64,000 nt of DNA from Bacillota bacterium. GTDB lineage: Bacteria > Bacillota > UBA4882 > UBA8346. The stretch covers positions 159,251 to 223,250 of the forward strand of contig JAEYRX010000012.1 in NCBI GenBank assembly GCA_023435225.1. The letters run 5' to 3'. Below, one piece after another: positions 26,932-35,857 of the stretch. Below the pieces are notes generated by a model. That model searched no databases, was not told the origin of the DNA, and saw nothing but the letters and a program-made list of their open reading frames with translations. Each line of letters begins with the position of its first letter. Within the stretch, counting starts at the first letter, position 1. The translations under genes were made by a program, and so were the position numbers.

Positions 26932-26990
26932 AGGCAAGAGAGAACAGGCAACAGGGAACAGGAAAAAGGCAACAGGCGAAAGGAAAATGC
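26932..26990. repeat. Heptamer-like array of AGGCAAC / AGGGAAC units
   Basis: Degenerate 7-bp units (AGAGAAC, AGGCAAC, AGGGAAC, AGGAAAA, AGGCAAC, AGGCGAA) just upstream of the GrpE-like gene. The AGGCAAC unit recurs at 42763, 62410-62455 and 63360-63416. Confidence 0.75.
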
Positions 26991-27046
26991 CTAAAATCCA
27001 ACTCACATATGGTATTTTCTTCTGGATTAAGACTTTTAAATTCTTT

Positions 27047-27088
27047 TCTCCTGACTCCTGACTTCTGACTTCTGACTTCTGACTCCTT
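27047..27088. repeat. Heptamer array TTCTGAC, touching the mscS stop codon
   Basis: Five to six 7-bp units (CTCCTGA, CTCCTGA, CTTCTGA x3, CTCCTTA) end at the stop codon of the minus-strand mscS gene. Confidence 0.85.
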
Positions 27089-28142
27089 AATCCTCTGTCT
27101 TTGTCACATACACAGTTTGCGTGGGATAAGCAAAGTCAATTCCTCTCTTTTCAAACTCTTCTTTAATCTGGAAATTGATCTCCTGTTGAATATCCATATA
27201 TTTCTTATAGTCACTACCGATTACATAATAAACAATCTCATATATTAACGAAGAATCTTTATAGGCGGCAAAGTGAGCTCGATCAAAAAGAACATCATTA
27301 ATCTCGGTGATTATTTCTTTTATTATATTTGGTATTTCCTTAAGAGTAGGTAAAGAAGTTTGATAAGTAACCCCGATCTGAAAAACCACCCGTCTTTGTT
27401 CCATTCGTTTATAATTCCGGACTCGGGAATTGGTAAGGTCGGTATTAGAGAAGATTAACTGCTCGCCGCTTAAACTACGCAATCTGGTGGTTTTTACCCC
27501 GATATATTCAACGGTTCCCAGGTAATCTCCAACTATAATAAAGTCGCCTACCTCAAAAGGGCGGTCAAAAAATATGGTAAAGTAACTGAACATATCACCC
27601 AAAATTGCTTGAGAAGCTAAAGCAACGGCAACACCGCCGATGCCTAAACCGGCAACCAGAGCCGATATTTTAACTCCTAGATTATCCAGGAAAATAATTA
27701 ATGCCAAACCCCAGACCGTAATTCTTAAAATAGTTATTATTCCTTTAATAACCTGTCTCTTGGATTGATCGGTTTCTTTTTTAATCCAGAATAGTTCCAT
27801 AAAATAGACAATTACTTCTAGAGCAAATAAAACACCAATAATGGTCATTATAATCAGGCTGAAAACAGTAAGAGTTTTATTTAGTAAAGGGCTGATTTTC
27901 AAGCCCTGCAGGCTGGAGTAGAGAAGACCTAAATAGAGCAAGGGAAAAAGTTTTTTTTCAATAGACTTGATTAAAAAATTATCAATTTCGTTAGAAGTAC
28001 GGTTAGTCCATTTATATAAACATTTAAAGATAAAAAATTTTGCAATATGAAGGATTATACTTCCAAGTAATAGTATAGCTACTAAAATAAGATAATCAGC
28101 AACTCGATTATGAAAAACTTCATGATTTAAGATATCTCCCAA
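27087..28142 (-). CDS. Small-conductance mechanosensitive channel (MscS family)
   Basis: 351 residues with about four membrane helices (about 15-35, 65-100, 135-155, 160-180). The pore helix and beta domain are recognisable: GLGIGGVAVALASQAILGDMF, then FFDRPFEVGDFIIVGDYLGTVEYIG with TTRLRS. The cytoplasmic alpha/beta domain closes the protein. It releases solutes on membrane stretch. A perfect inverted repeat ATATGTTGAA / TTCAACATAT (28165-28197) lies right upstream of the start. Confidence 0.93.
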   Translation of the reverse strand: MGDILNHEVFHNRVADYLILVAILLLGSIILHIAKFFIFKCLYKWTNRTSNEIDNFLIKSIEKKLFPLLYLGLLYSSLQGLKISPLLNKTLTVFSLIIMTIIGVLFALEVIVYFMELFWIKKETDQSKRQVIKGIITILRITVWGLALIIFLDNLGVKISALVAGLGIGGVAVALASQAILGDMFSYFTIFFDRPFEVGDFIIVGDYLGTVEYIGVKTTRLRSLSGEQLIFSNTDLTNSRVRNYKRMEQRRVVFQIGVTYQTSLPTLKEIPNIIKEIITEINDVLFDRAHFAAYKDSSLIYEIVYYVIGSDYKKYMDIQQEINFQIKEEFEKRGIDFAYPTQTVYVTKTED

Positions 28143-28164
28143 TTTTATTTCCTCCCATAGTTAA

Positions 28165-28197
28165 ATATGTTGAATTGATTTTTTGATTTCAACATAT
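28165..28197. repeat. Perfect inverted repeat upstream of mscS
   Basis: 10-bp arms ATATGTTGAA / TTCAACATAT with a 13-bp spacer, 23 bp before the mscS start on the minus strand. A degenerate relative is at 34111-34141. It could be an operator, a translation-blocking hairpin or a repeat remnant. Confidence 0.5.
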
Positions 28198-28458
28198 CAT
28201 TGTTCATTCAGCTAGAAACAAATACTAAATCAGAGCTGAATAATCATAGAGCCTCGACGAATTTCCATCAATATGTGACTTATTATAGCATTTCCTTCAT
28301 TCTATCTAATATAAAGTATATATTTAGCTATTTTTAGGCAGAGTCCTTCAAAAAAAATGGGGGTTAATAATTAGTTGTTTCAATTTCATAGTTTGGTATT
28401 AGAGGATAGACAACTGATAAGTAGGTTTTAATGTGTGAAAAAGCGTTGAGGTAGCAAG

Positions 28459-29631
28459 TTAATCCGGATAACGTTCTCTGATAGCTTTAATTACATCATA
28501 AATTTCATTAAAAGCAGTCACCACATCAGGGTCAAATTGTTTTCCCACTTGTTTATTAATGTATTTTAAAATTTTCGCTTCGTTCCATTCATCCTTATAT
28601 ACTCTCTTGGACACCAGAGCGTCATAAACGTCAGCTAACGCGACTATCCTTCCTTCAAGGGGGATTTCATCAGCTTTTAGGTTAGTTGGATAGCCGGTTC
28701 CGTCCCATCTTTCATGATGGGTTATGGCCACCAACGCTGAAAGTTTGTCCATATCCGATACCGAATCGGTAAAAAGATGAGCTCCATGTTCCGTATGTTT
28801 TTTCATAATTTCAAATTCTTCCGGAGTTAATTCGGTTGGTTTTCTAAGAATAGCATCCGAGATAGCTACTTTGCCTACATCGTGAAGCATTGCGGCAATT
28901 CGCAAAATATCTTTCCGGTATTTAATTTCATCTTCACTTAGCCCTTTCAATAAAGCCCAACGGTGGAATATTTCAATGGAGTATGCTCCAACCCTATTTA
29001 CATGAGCCCCTGTTTCTTTAGGGTCCCTTAATTCGGCCATTTTAATCATCCGCAGGATAATTTCCCTGGTCATTCTAGCCCTTTCAATGGCTACTGTAGC
29101 GTTATTAGCAAAGAAAGAGACATATATCTGATCATCTTCTTTAAAAGGAACAATGTTATCATTTTCATCTTTTGCGTTAATAATCTGCATTACTCCCAGC
29201 ACATCACCGATATTGGTAATCAGCGGGACCGTTAACATTGAATGAGTTTGATATTTGGACATCATATCAAAATCACTATTAAAAGAATAAGGAACATCAT
29301 CAGGGAGGTAATAGACATTTTCAATCATTAAGGGTTTTCCGGTTGAGGCTACATAACCGCAGATTGAAGATTTGTCAATTGGAACCGTAAAGTAGGAGTA
29401 AATATATTTATTATTAGTAGGATCAATTTTTGAAAGAGTATCATTTTGAACATAGCTAAATTCCAAAACATTATTTTTTATTAAGAAAATTGATCCGGCA
29501 TCCGCATTGGTAAATTTTCTAGTTTCATATAAAATACTATCCAATAAAGAATCAATATCTTTAATAAGATTTAGTTTTTCTGATATTGTCAATAATTCTT
29601 CTACTTTATTGGGTTTTGTGATTGGTGACAT
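28459..29631 (-). CDS. GAF / HD-GYP domain phosphodiesterase
   Basis: 390 residues: an N-terminal GAF domain (about 20-185) and an HD-GYP domain (about 190-385) with MLHDVGKVAISD (about 246-257) and HHERWDGTGYP (about 305-315), all metal ligands present. HD-GYP enzymes hydrolyse c-di-GMP to pGpG or GMP. No receiver or membrane part, so it is a cytosolic sensor enzyme. A GAGGTT-less but T-rich leader precedes ATG 29631. It is likely the counterpart of the GGDEF-EAL protein at 21136. Confidence 0.92.
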   Translation of the reverse strand: MSPITKPNKVEELLTISEKLNLIKDIDSLLDSILYETRKFTNADAGSIFLIKNNVLEFSYVQNDTLSKIDPTNNKYIYSYFTVPIDKSSICGYVASTGKPLMIENVYYLPDDVPYSFNSDFDMMSKYQTHSMLTVPLITNIGDVLGVMQIINAKDENDNIVPFKEDDQIYVSFFANNATVAIERARMTREIILRMIKMAELRDPKETGAHVNRVGAYSIEIFHRWALLKGLSEDEIKYRKDILRIAAMLHDVGKVAISDAILRKPTELTPEEFEIMKKHTEHGAHLFTDSVSDMDKLSALVAITHHERWDGTGYPTNLKADEIPLEGRIVALADVYDALVSKRVYKDEWNEAKILKYINKQVGKQFDPDVVTAFNEIYDVIKAIRERYPD

Positions 29632-30191
29632 TAATGTCTCCTTAAAAATAATTAATAGTATTTACACTCGGTATTAAGAAATGCAAATTTAAGATAACAA
29701 ATTACTTTATCCTATATATTATCGGAATTAATTTTTATCTCTTAACAAAATTGAGGAATTTTCATAATAAATTAGTCATATATAGTTTGTCGCTGTATAA
29801 TGTAATCAAAAACCTATTATGGTAATTTTAAATTCCCTTAAATTATGAACTATTTTTTAATTAAATGTCAATTTAAAATTATTTTAACAGGATGTTTCAA
29901 AAATTAGTTAGCAAAAAAATACAACCTCAATATACGGAAATTTTACTTAAACTTTTATATTTTTATTTGTATTAATGTTTAATAATTAACCTGCATTTAG
30001 CTGGTTTTTTTATTGTACTAAATATCAAAACCTGATGAACCGTAAAAAAAAATTTATAAAATCTCTAAAAACCTTTAAAATAACCATAAAGTGTAAATGG
30101 AAATCTTCCGAATATTAATTTAGCGGGATTTAGAAATCTACAGCTTAGATTTTTCCCGACTTTAATGAATATTTCCCAGGAGGCGATTTTT
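29632..30191. other. Gene-free AT-rich region with a divergent family B repeat
   Basis: 560 bp between the divergent HD-GYP and HU genes. Bases 29752-29842 match the ends of repeat family B (GAGGAATTTTCATAAT on the left, GGTAATTTTAAATTCCCTTA on the right) but with a diverged interior. The rest is very AT-rich; no gene or clear structure. Confidence 0.6.
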
Positions 30192-30470
30192 TTGACTAAA
30201 ACTGAACTCATTGACAAAGTAGCGGCAAAAACCAAATTAAGCAAAAAAGCATCCGCCAAGGCTATTGATGCCATGATGGAATCCATTAAAGGCTCATTAG
30301 CAAAGGGTGGCAAAGTCCAACTAGTCGGCTTTGGCAGCTTTGATGTACGGAAGAGAGAAGCCCGTAACGGACGCAACCCGCAAACTGGTGCTGTTATTAA
30401 AATTGCAGCCCGTAAAGTACCGGTATTCAAAGCTGGTAAAGCTTTGAAAGATGCTGTTGCCAAGAAATAA
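30192..30470 (+). CDS. HU-type DNA-binding protein
   Basis: 92 residues, the standard HU length. It begins MTKTELIDKVAAKTKLSKK and has the DNA-wrapping arm GFGSFDVRKREARNGRNPQTG and the closing FKAGKALKDAV. It bends and compacts DNA as a dimer. TTG 30192 is preferred: CCAGGAGG lies 7 bp upstream, whereas the ATG at 30165 precedes the ribosome site. A strong terminator follows. Confidence 0.96.
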   Translation: MTKTELIDKVAAKTKLSKKASAKAIDAMMESIKGSLAKGGKVQLVGFGSFDVRKREARNGRNPQTGAVIKIAARKVPVFKAGKALKDAVAKK

Positions 30471-30492
30471 TTTTATTTCTCCAGTATCACTA

Positions 30493-30526
30493 AAAAACCC
30501 GCCAAAATATGCAAGCGGGTTTTTTA
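30493..30526 (+). terminator. Terminator after the HU gene
   Basis: AAAAAACCCGC / GCGGGTTTTTT perfect stem with a 12-bp loop and T tract. Confidence 0.9.
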
Positions 30527-30549
30527 TATTTTTCTATATGGTAAAGTGA

Positions 30550-30747
30550 TTATTTTTTTCTGTTCTCATCAATGTCAATATTTATATGGCCTAAAATCTC
30601 TAATTGTTCCAATTGATCTTCGATCACTGATAACTCTACTTCGGAACAACGGCTGAAAGTGGAAACAACTTCATCATATTTGATAGAAATCTCAACACTT
30701 CCGGATTTTAAAATAAAAGCCGCATTTGCAATATCGTCTTGTTCAAA
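30550..30747 (-). pseudogene. Possible decayed or very short gene
   Basis: A stop-to-stop frame of 65 codons on the minus strand reads like real protein in its second half (VELSVIEDQLEQLEILGHI then a charged end), but it has no ATG, GTG or TTG start in frame near its upstream end. It lies just past the end of the FapA gene on the same strand. It may be the tail of a lost gene. No family recognised. Confidence 0.35.
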
Positions 30748-30809
30748 TTAAAATGTGTCCTTTGGAGTAACGGTGAACTGGAAAATTAATCAAGATTAAA
30801 CACCTCTAA

Positions 30810-32150
30810 CTATCGATAAGATTGGGCTACAATTTTCCCTTCATAAGTGCAATACAAAATAACAAATTTAGTTTCATCACGGATTAAACAAGAGCCTGTA
30901 CTAATAGATATTTTAACTCCCGGATAAAGGAGATCTTTTACCTTAATAATCCGGCTTTTATCATAGGATACGTTTTTGGGTGCTTCCTCCAGACTTAATA
31001 AATAAGTATATCCTACGGGAGTAACCTGTTCCGTATCGATTTCAACCTCTTCAAGCTGAACAATTGGAGATTCTTCGGTTGGTTTAATAGTAACTCCCAC
31101 TTCCAAATCAGTGGCGGCTCCCAATTTTGAACCGACAATTCGAGTTGAAATCATTTCACCGGCACAGACTTTTCCACCGACAATCCAGCCCTTACCTTTA
31201 TCTACTATGACCTTTTTGCCACTGGTTATCTGGCTATACATAATTGAGTCCCGGACCAATACATTTCCTTTTGCTTCAACAGTTGCCCGGTTGATACTTT
31301 TGGCGGTAAATTCGCCGCCACATGATAGTTTTGTTTTGTCCATCCCGTAAACTGATCCCCTGATGGAAAGTCTTCCTCCGGCAGAGATTTCGGTAGCTGT
31401 ATCAACATCACCGATAATTACAATTTCTCCTTCGGCAATCACTGAAAAACCAGGGGTAACATTACCATGGACAACCAGATTTCCGGGGAAATTTAAGTTT
31501 CCGGTTTTAAAACCAATGTCGCCCCGGACTTCATGGATTGGCAAAACACTAATACAATTATTGAGTAAAGTTGGTTTTCCATTCCCTGTTGCAATAATTC
31601 GCAGTTCTTCCTCATCCCACCGGGTATTTTTACCGAGCTTAATTAAACGTTCTTTCCCTGGTTCGGATTTAATTGTGTTGCCTAAGACATTTATTCCATC
31701 TTCGCCGTCGGTAGGCAGTATTTTTTCGCCAATGATCTGACCATCAAAAACAGTTTCTACGCTTTTGACATTACGGAAATCAACTCGTCCATTTTCATCT
31801 TCAACTAAACTATCAAGATACATTTTTTTTAAATCATTCAAAGCATAATAACTATTGAGTTCGGTATCATTACCTGGTATGGCCGGTTTCCCTTTAGCAA
31901 TCGGAACTTCAATAGTCCGGCGTCTATTGACGGCGCCAATAACCGCTTCTTCATTTAAACCGTATTTGATATTCTGAAGTTCAATTGCTTCCATAGCATC
32001 TTCCACAGTAGGCCATTTGCCATCTCCGACTGGTGGTTCAATTACCATATAAGCCTCCAGCATATCCATAGAAAACATAATTTTACAGTATCCGTCACGA
32101 TCACCTTGTGGTTGGGGTTGTTTAATTGTCTTTTCCTGTTCTTCAGCCAT
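30810..32150 (-). CDS. FapA-family (DUF342) polymer-binding-like protein
   Basis: 446 residues. The N-terminal part (about 20-180) is the FapA N domain with MFSMDMLEAYMVIEPP. The middle (about 190-340) is a right-handed beta-helix visible as repeated LVVHGNVTPGFSV, GEIVIIGDVDTAT, GRLSIRGSVYGM and GNVLVRDSIMY units. The C-terminal part is a short tail. DUF342 proteins are widespread in clostridia and relate to bactofilin-like or surface polymer functions; the exact role is open. AAGGAG-like GGAGGATT precedes ATG 32150. Confidence 0.86.
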   Translation of the reverse strand: MAEEQEKTIKQPQPQGDRDGYCKIMFSMDMLEAYMVIEPPVGDGKWPTVEDAMEAIELQNIKYGLNEEAVIGAVNRRRTIEVPIAKGKPAIPGNDTELNSYYALNDLKKMYLDSLVEDENGRVDFRNVKSVETVFDGQIIGEKILPTDGEDGINVLGNTIKSEPGKERLIKLGKNTRWDEEELRIIATGNGKPTLLNNCISVLPIHEVRGDIGFKTGNLNFPGNLVVHGNVTPGFSVIAEGEIVIIGDVDTATEISAGGRLSIRGSVYGMDKTKLSCGGEFTAKSINRATVEAKGNVLVRDSIMYSQITSGKKVIVDKGKGWIVGGKVCAGEMISTRIVGSKLGAATDLEVGVTIKPTEESPIVQLEEVEIDTEQVTPVGYTYLLSLEEAPKNVSYDKSRIIKVKDLLYPGVKISISTGSCLIRDETKFVILYCTYEGKIVAQSYR

Positions 32151-32527
32151 AATAAATCCTCCGGAATGTTATGCGCTTGGCAATTTCAAGTATTTAAAAA
32201 AGGGATTAAAAATCCATCAGTAATTAATTAATCGTTTTCTTTAAGAATCCTTTTTTATAGTGGAAAATATCCATAACGCCTAACTTCAACTCATCCCCGG
32301 CAGATCGAATCAAATTTATTTTGTTATCTGAGAGAATTGTATAATTAATCAAAACAATATTTTGATACATCATATTGATAGTAGTCGTCCACGCCAGCTT
32401 CCGCTGTACACACCTGAAATTAAGGCTGAGTGAACGACAAGCGTTGATAGCATTTTCTAAGTTCCGCGCAACTCACTATATGTTGTATCAAAATCAAAAT
32501 TGACGACATTATGCAATTCTCTGATCT
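32151..32527. other. Intergenic repeat fragments upstream of fapA
   Basis: No gene. Bases 32376-32422 (GTAGTCGTCCACGCCAGCTT and flanks) match 41664-41708 over about 45 bp, here called family E. A segment GAACGACAAGCG (about 32432-32443) is an inverted match to GCTTGTCGTTC at about 34079. The region seems built of repeat remnants. Confidence 0.55.
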
Positions 32528-32630
32528 TAGGAAGCGCTGATTAATTGAGTAAGTAACGATTTTGTGCTTCGCAAAATGCCTAATACCGCATATTTGCTTG
32601 CACAAAATCGGATTAATCAGCGCTTCCTTA
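32528..32630. repeat. Palindromic repeat family A, copy 2
   Basis: Ends AGGAAGCGCTGATTAAT and ATTAATCAGCGCTTCCTTA, inner CGATTTTGTGC / GCACAAAATCG. Almost identical to 889-989 and 62509-62612. Confidence 0.93.
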
Positions 32631-32633
32631 ATA

Positions 32634-32666
32634 TAAAACCCGTAGCTTTGAATCTACGGGTTTATT
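32634..32666 (-). terminator. Terminator of the sigma/anti-sigma operon
   Basis: AAAACCCGTAG ... CTACGGGTTT hairpin, T tract on the minus strand (TTTTATAT), 37 bp past the anti-sigma stop. Confidence 0.75.
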
Positions 32667-32702
32667 AAGTAAAAGTTTATAGATTTACGTTAATATTTAA
32701 TA

Positions 32703-33161
32703 TTATGGTAAAATCATTGAAGCTTGATATACCGATACCGACTGGTCAATAGAGAAATTTTGATCCAACGAGACGGGAGCATTTTTAAGATTCGAATGTT
32801 GGGCAGCTAGACGGGTTGAATTCTGACTCGCTGGAAAGAGAATAGAGGTAGTTACCAAATAGATAGCCACACAAGCGGCGACTAGACTTAACCGACGGAA
32901 CCAAACCATTTTACTAGAAACCGGAAAAAAAGAGTTCTCTTCCGCCTGAATCCGACAGCGTAAATTATCCATTGGATTAAAGTCATAGGGTTCAGGAATG
33001 ATGTTTTCAAGAAGGTTTTTCATTTGCAAAATATCCTGATACTCCAGGTCGCATTCGGGACAAGAAAATAAGTGTTTCCGGATGGAACGAGTTTCATCAA
33101 CGGTCAGTTCACGATCCATAAATGACGAGAGCATGTTTTGGACATGTTGGCAGTTATTCAT
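32703..33161 (-). CDS. Zinc-finger anti-sigma factor
   Basis: 152 residues. The N-terminal zf-HC2 / anti-sigma domain has the zinc motif H..HLFSCPECD (about 29-38) in a helical frame, followed by one membrane helix at about 98-118 and a 35-residue outer tail. It would hold the preceding ECF sigma factor at the membrane until a signal releases it. The start overlaps the sigma gene end by 4 bp. The short outer domain and the HtrA gene close by suggest proteolytic control. Confidence 0.9.
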   Translation of the reverse strand: MNNCQHVQNMLSSFMDRELTVDETRSIRKHLFSCPECDLEYQDILQMKNLLENIIPEPYDFNPMDNLRCRIQAEENSFFPVSSKMVWFRRLSLVAACVAIYLVTTSILFPASQNSTRLAAQHSNLKNAPVSLDQNFSIDQSVSVYQASMILP

Positions 33162-33760
33162 ATCACTTCAACCTCCTTCCCCTGAAGATAGGGGAGTAAG
33201 ATACGGCGTAATATTTTACGACCACGGTGAATTCTAGAACGTACCGTACCGATGGAACAGCGGAGAATTTGAGCGATTTCCTCATAGGATAATCCCTGAA
33301 TGTCACAGAGAATAACCGCTGACCGATACTCGGTGGGCAGTTGTTCCAAACCCTTTTGGATTTGATTACCTAATTCCAATCGAACTGCTTCCTGTTCCGG
33401 GTTGGCGGTCCAATCCGGAATTTCAAGCGGTTTTTCATTCTCCAGGTAAGGACTAGATTCATCGATGGAGGATACCAGCGGCCGATTTTTCTTTTTTCGG
33501 TAATGGTCAATATATAAATTGTGAATAATCTGATATAACCAACGATCAAAGGCAGTTCCAGTCTCAAAACGGGCAAAGGATTTATATGCCCGATAAAGAC
33601 CTTCCTGGAGCAGATCTTGAGCTTCATGATGGTTGCCGCAAAGACGGTATGCAAATTGGAATAAAGGTTTTTCATAAGTTTTAACTAAATTCTCAAAAAC
33701 CGTCATCCGGTCTTGGGCGGTTTGGGTACTGGTAATTGTTTCAGCGATAGTGTTCGTCAT
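33158..33760 (-). CDS. ECF-type RNA polymerase sigma factor
   Basis: 200 residues from ATG 33760, with a GGTGG site just upstream; GTG 33769 is in frame but overlaps it. Region 2 includes FQFAYRLCGNHHEAQDLLQEG and RWLYQIIHNLYIDHYRK. Region 4 has LPTEYRSAVILCDIQGLSYEEIA and GTVRSRIHRGRKILRR. The protein is of the sigma-W/RpoE type and directs transcription of stress genes. Coupled to the anti-sigma gene. No obvious autoregulatory promoter could be fixed. Confidence 0.94.
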   Translation of the reverse strand: MTNTIAETITSTQTAQDRMTVFENLVKTYEKPLFQFAYRLCGNHHEAQDLLQEGLYRAYKSFARFETGTAFDRWLYQIIHNLYIDHYRKKKNRPLVSSIDESSPYLENEKPLEIPDWTANPEQEAVRLELGNQIQKGLEQLPTEYRSAVILCDIQGLSYEEIAQILRCSIGTVRSRIHRGRKILRRILLPYLQGKEVEVI

Positions 33761-34226
33761 TAGCCCCACCTTCTTTAAACCTTTCAGAGTAAATTGAGCT
33801 CATTATTTTTAAATACGGATTTGCCCGGATTTAAAATCAGATAAAATCTAATGATTTAATTATACCAAATTATTATTTCATTGTAATAAACAGTTTCTGT
33901 TAATTTTATGACCAAAACAGGCGAAAGGTCAAATTAGTGATTAGTCCATTAGTGATTAGGTCATTAGTTATTAGTATGGTTTGTTAAACTGAACTCTATA
34001 TTTTGTTTGTAATACTATATAAGTTTAAGAAATTTTTATAACTATCTTTACATTCCTACTCCTGAAAATGCTTCGATGCTTGTCGTTCAGCTTATGAATT
34101 TTGGAAATATGTTAAAATACAAAAACTTATTTCAACATATATAATAACGAGTTTTTTAAAATATGATTCCAAGTAAGACTAATTTAAATAATGTTTTTTT
34201 TCGCCTATTGCCTGTCGCCTTACGCC
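33761..34226. other. Intergenic region with heptamer array and hairpin remnants
   Basis: Between the sigma gene and htrA. 33931-33980 has repeated TTAGTGATTAG / TTAGTTATTAG units with about 7-bp period. 34111-34141 has the inverted repeat ATATGTT / AACATAT. 34203-34226 has CCTATTG, CCTGTCG, CCTTACG, CCTTACG heptamers ending at the htrA stop codon. No gene seen. Confidence 0.55.
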
Positions 34227-35429
34227 TTACGGTTGACCGAAAGGTAGAAAAGGACTTTGACGACGATTTGGTGTTTTATTCAATTGTTGGGGTCTAGCCT
34301 CTAGTTTGATCTTATAGACTTTTAGCTGGCCTTCTCTAAATATTAATAATTCAATCTCTTGGCCGACTTTGGCTTCACCAACTAACTTGACTACATCTTC
34401 CGGTTTTTTAACTTTCTTATGATTTACCTCTTTGATAATATCACCGTCTTGGAGGCCGGCTTTAGCAGCGGGACTATTTTGGTAAACCTGAATTATAGCG
34501 CCTTCTTGATTATTCAATCCATAATAGTTAGCGATCCGTTCATTAATTTCAGTAAGACCGACTCCTAACCAAGGAGTGGCTGGGCGTTGTACCTTTCCCT
34601 TTTCGATCAGGTCTTTGGATATTTTTTTAGCTAAGTTAACCGGGATTGCAAAACCCAACCCCTGGGCATTGGCAATAATCGCTTCATTAATACCGATAAC
34701 TTTACCTGATAGATCAACTAAAGGACCACCACTGTTACCCGGATTAATAGCGGCATCAGTTTGAATCAAATAGCCATGGTCATTGGGGTCGTCGATAGAA
34801 CGACCCAATGCGCTAATAATTCCTGCTGTTACAGTATCGTGAAATCCATATGGATTTCCAATGGCAACCACCCATTGACCGGCTGTCAAACTGTCGGAAT
34901 TACCTAAATCGGCAGTAGGTAGATTTTTAGCATTGATTTTTACAATCGCCAAATCGGTTTGCGGATCAGTACCGACTACTTTACCGTCAAATTTTTTACC
35001 GCCTTGCAGAGTTACTTTTAAGTTTTGAGCGTTTCGAACCACGTGTTCATTGGTTAAGATATAACCGTCCTGCCGGATTATGAAACCGGAACCGGCGCCG
35101 CGGACTTGTTGCTGATTGCCAAAGATACCCGGTGGGAAAAAGTCACGGAATTCTTCAGGAATATCCGGAGTGGTAGTAACCACGGAGACTGTATCAATAT
35201 ACACAACAGCCGGAGCGGCTTTTTCCCTAGCGGTAATAATTGAATTCGGAGTGGGCATTTCATTCGGTTGAACCGATTTCTTATAATCAACTTCTTTGGC
35301 AATTTTGGTTTTTGCTTGGTTATCTCTAAAAAATGTTGGCGCGAACCCAAAGAAAATTCCGGCGGTAATTAAAGAAGAAAGAAGAGCAATTATTAAGTAC
35401 GATAAATATTTTTTAAAACTCTCATTCAT
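34227..35429 (-). CDS. HtrA/DegP-like membrane-anchored serine protease
   Basis: 400 residues. An N-terminal membrane helix (about 9-30) anchors a trypsin-like domain with His in TNEHVV (about 126), Asp in TDLAIVKI (about 155) and Ser in GNSGGPLVD (about 230), followed by one PDZ domain (about 290-385). It degrades or senses misfolded envelope proteins. ATG 35429 is preceded by GGGAGG; the longer frame to 35477 begins inside a family B repeat and is rejected. The sigma/anti-sigma pair lies immediately downstream on the same strand, a classic envelope-stress grouping. Confidence 0.94.
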   Translation of the reverse strand: MNESFKKYLSYLIIALLSSLITAGIFFGFAPTFFRDNQAKTKIAKEVDYKKSVQPNEMPTPNSIITAREKAAPAVVYIDTVSVVTTTPDIPEEFRDFFPPGIFGNQQQVRGAGSGFIIRQDGYILTNEHVVRNAQNLKVTLQGGKKFDGKVVGTDPQTDLAIVKINAKNLPTADLGNSDSLTAGQWVVAIGNPYGFHDTVTAGIISALGRSIDDPNDHGYLIQTDAAINPGNSGGPLVDLSGKVIGINEAIIANAQGLGFAIPVNLAKKISKDLIEKGKVQRPATPWLGVGLTEINERIANYYGLNNQEGAIIQVYQNSPAAKAGLQDGDIIKEVNHKKVKKPEDVVKLVGEAKVGQEIELLIFREGQLKVYKIKLEARPQQLNKTPNRRQSPFLPFGQP

Positions 35430-35458
35430 AGTAAAACCTCCCTTATGGTAAAGAAACT

Positions 35459-35579
35459 GAGGGATTTTCATAATCAAAAAATTTTACATTTGGATACAAT
35501 ATATTGATAGTCACAGCCGGATTACGAACTATATATTGTATCCGGAAATCAATTAAGGTAATTATGAAACTCCCTTAAT
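35459..35579. repeat. Palindromic repeat family B, copy 2
   Basis: Complete element: GAGGGATTTTCATAAT left, GGTAATTATGAAACTCCCTT right, inner GGATACAATATATTGATAG / CTATATATTGTATCC. It lies in the htrA upstream region. Confidence 0.9.
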
Positions 35580-35682
35580 TAAGAAATTTGACATTTGGAT
35601 ACGATATATTGATAAATACATTTGGGCTGCTCATATATATCGTATCCAAAAATAAATTATGGAAATTATAAAACTCCCTTAA
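35580..35682. repeat. Palindromic repeat family B, copy 3 (tandem, left end missing)
   Basis: Directly follows copy 2. The inner arms (GGATACGATATATTGATAA / ATATATATCGTATCC) and the right end are kept; the left end is absent or shared with copy 2. Confidence 0.85.
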
Positions 35683-35857
35683 TCGAAAAAGCTGCTGCAG
35701 CTTATTTTATTTTTGAAAACGGTCCGGTTTTAAAAAAGTTCCCTAAGTCTACGGAAAATTCCTGGAAAAAAGGAGGAATTTGGCACGTTGAGTTGAATAT
35801 AATATATATTTTCTTGCTATTATTTTTTGTATTCTTTACAGAAAGGTAACTCTTAAA

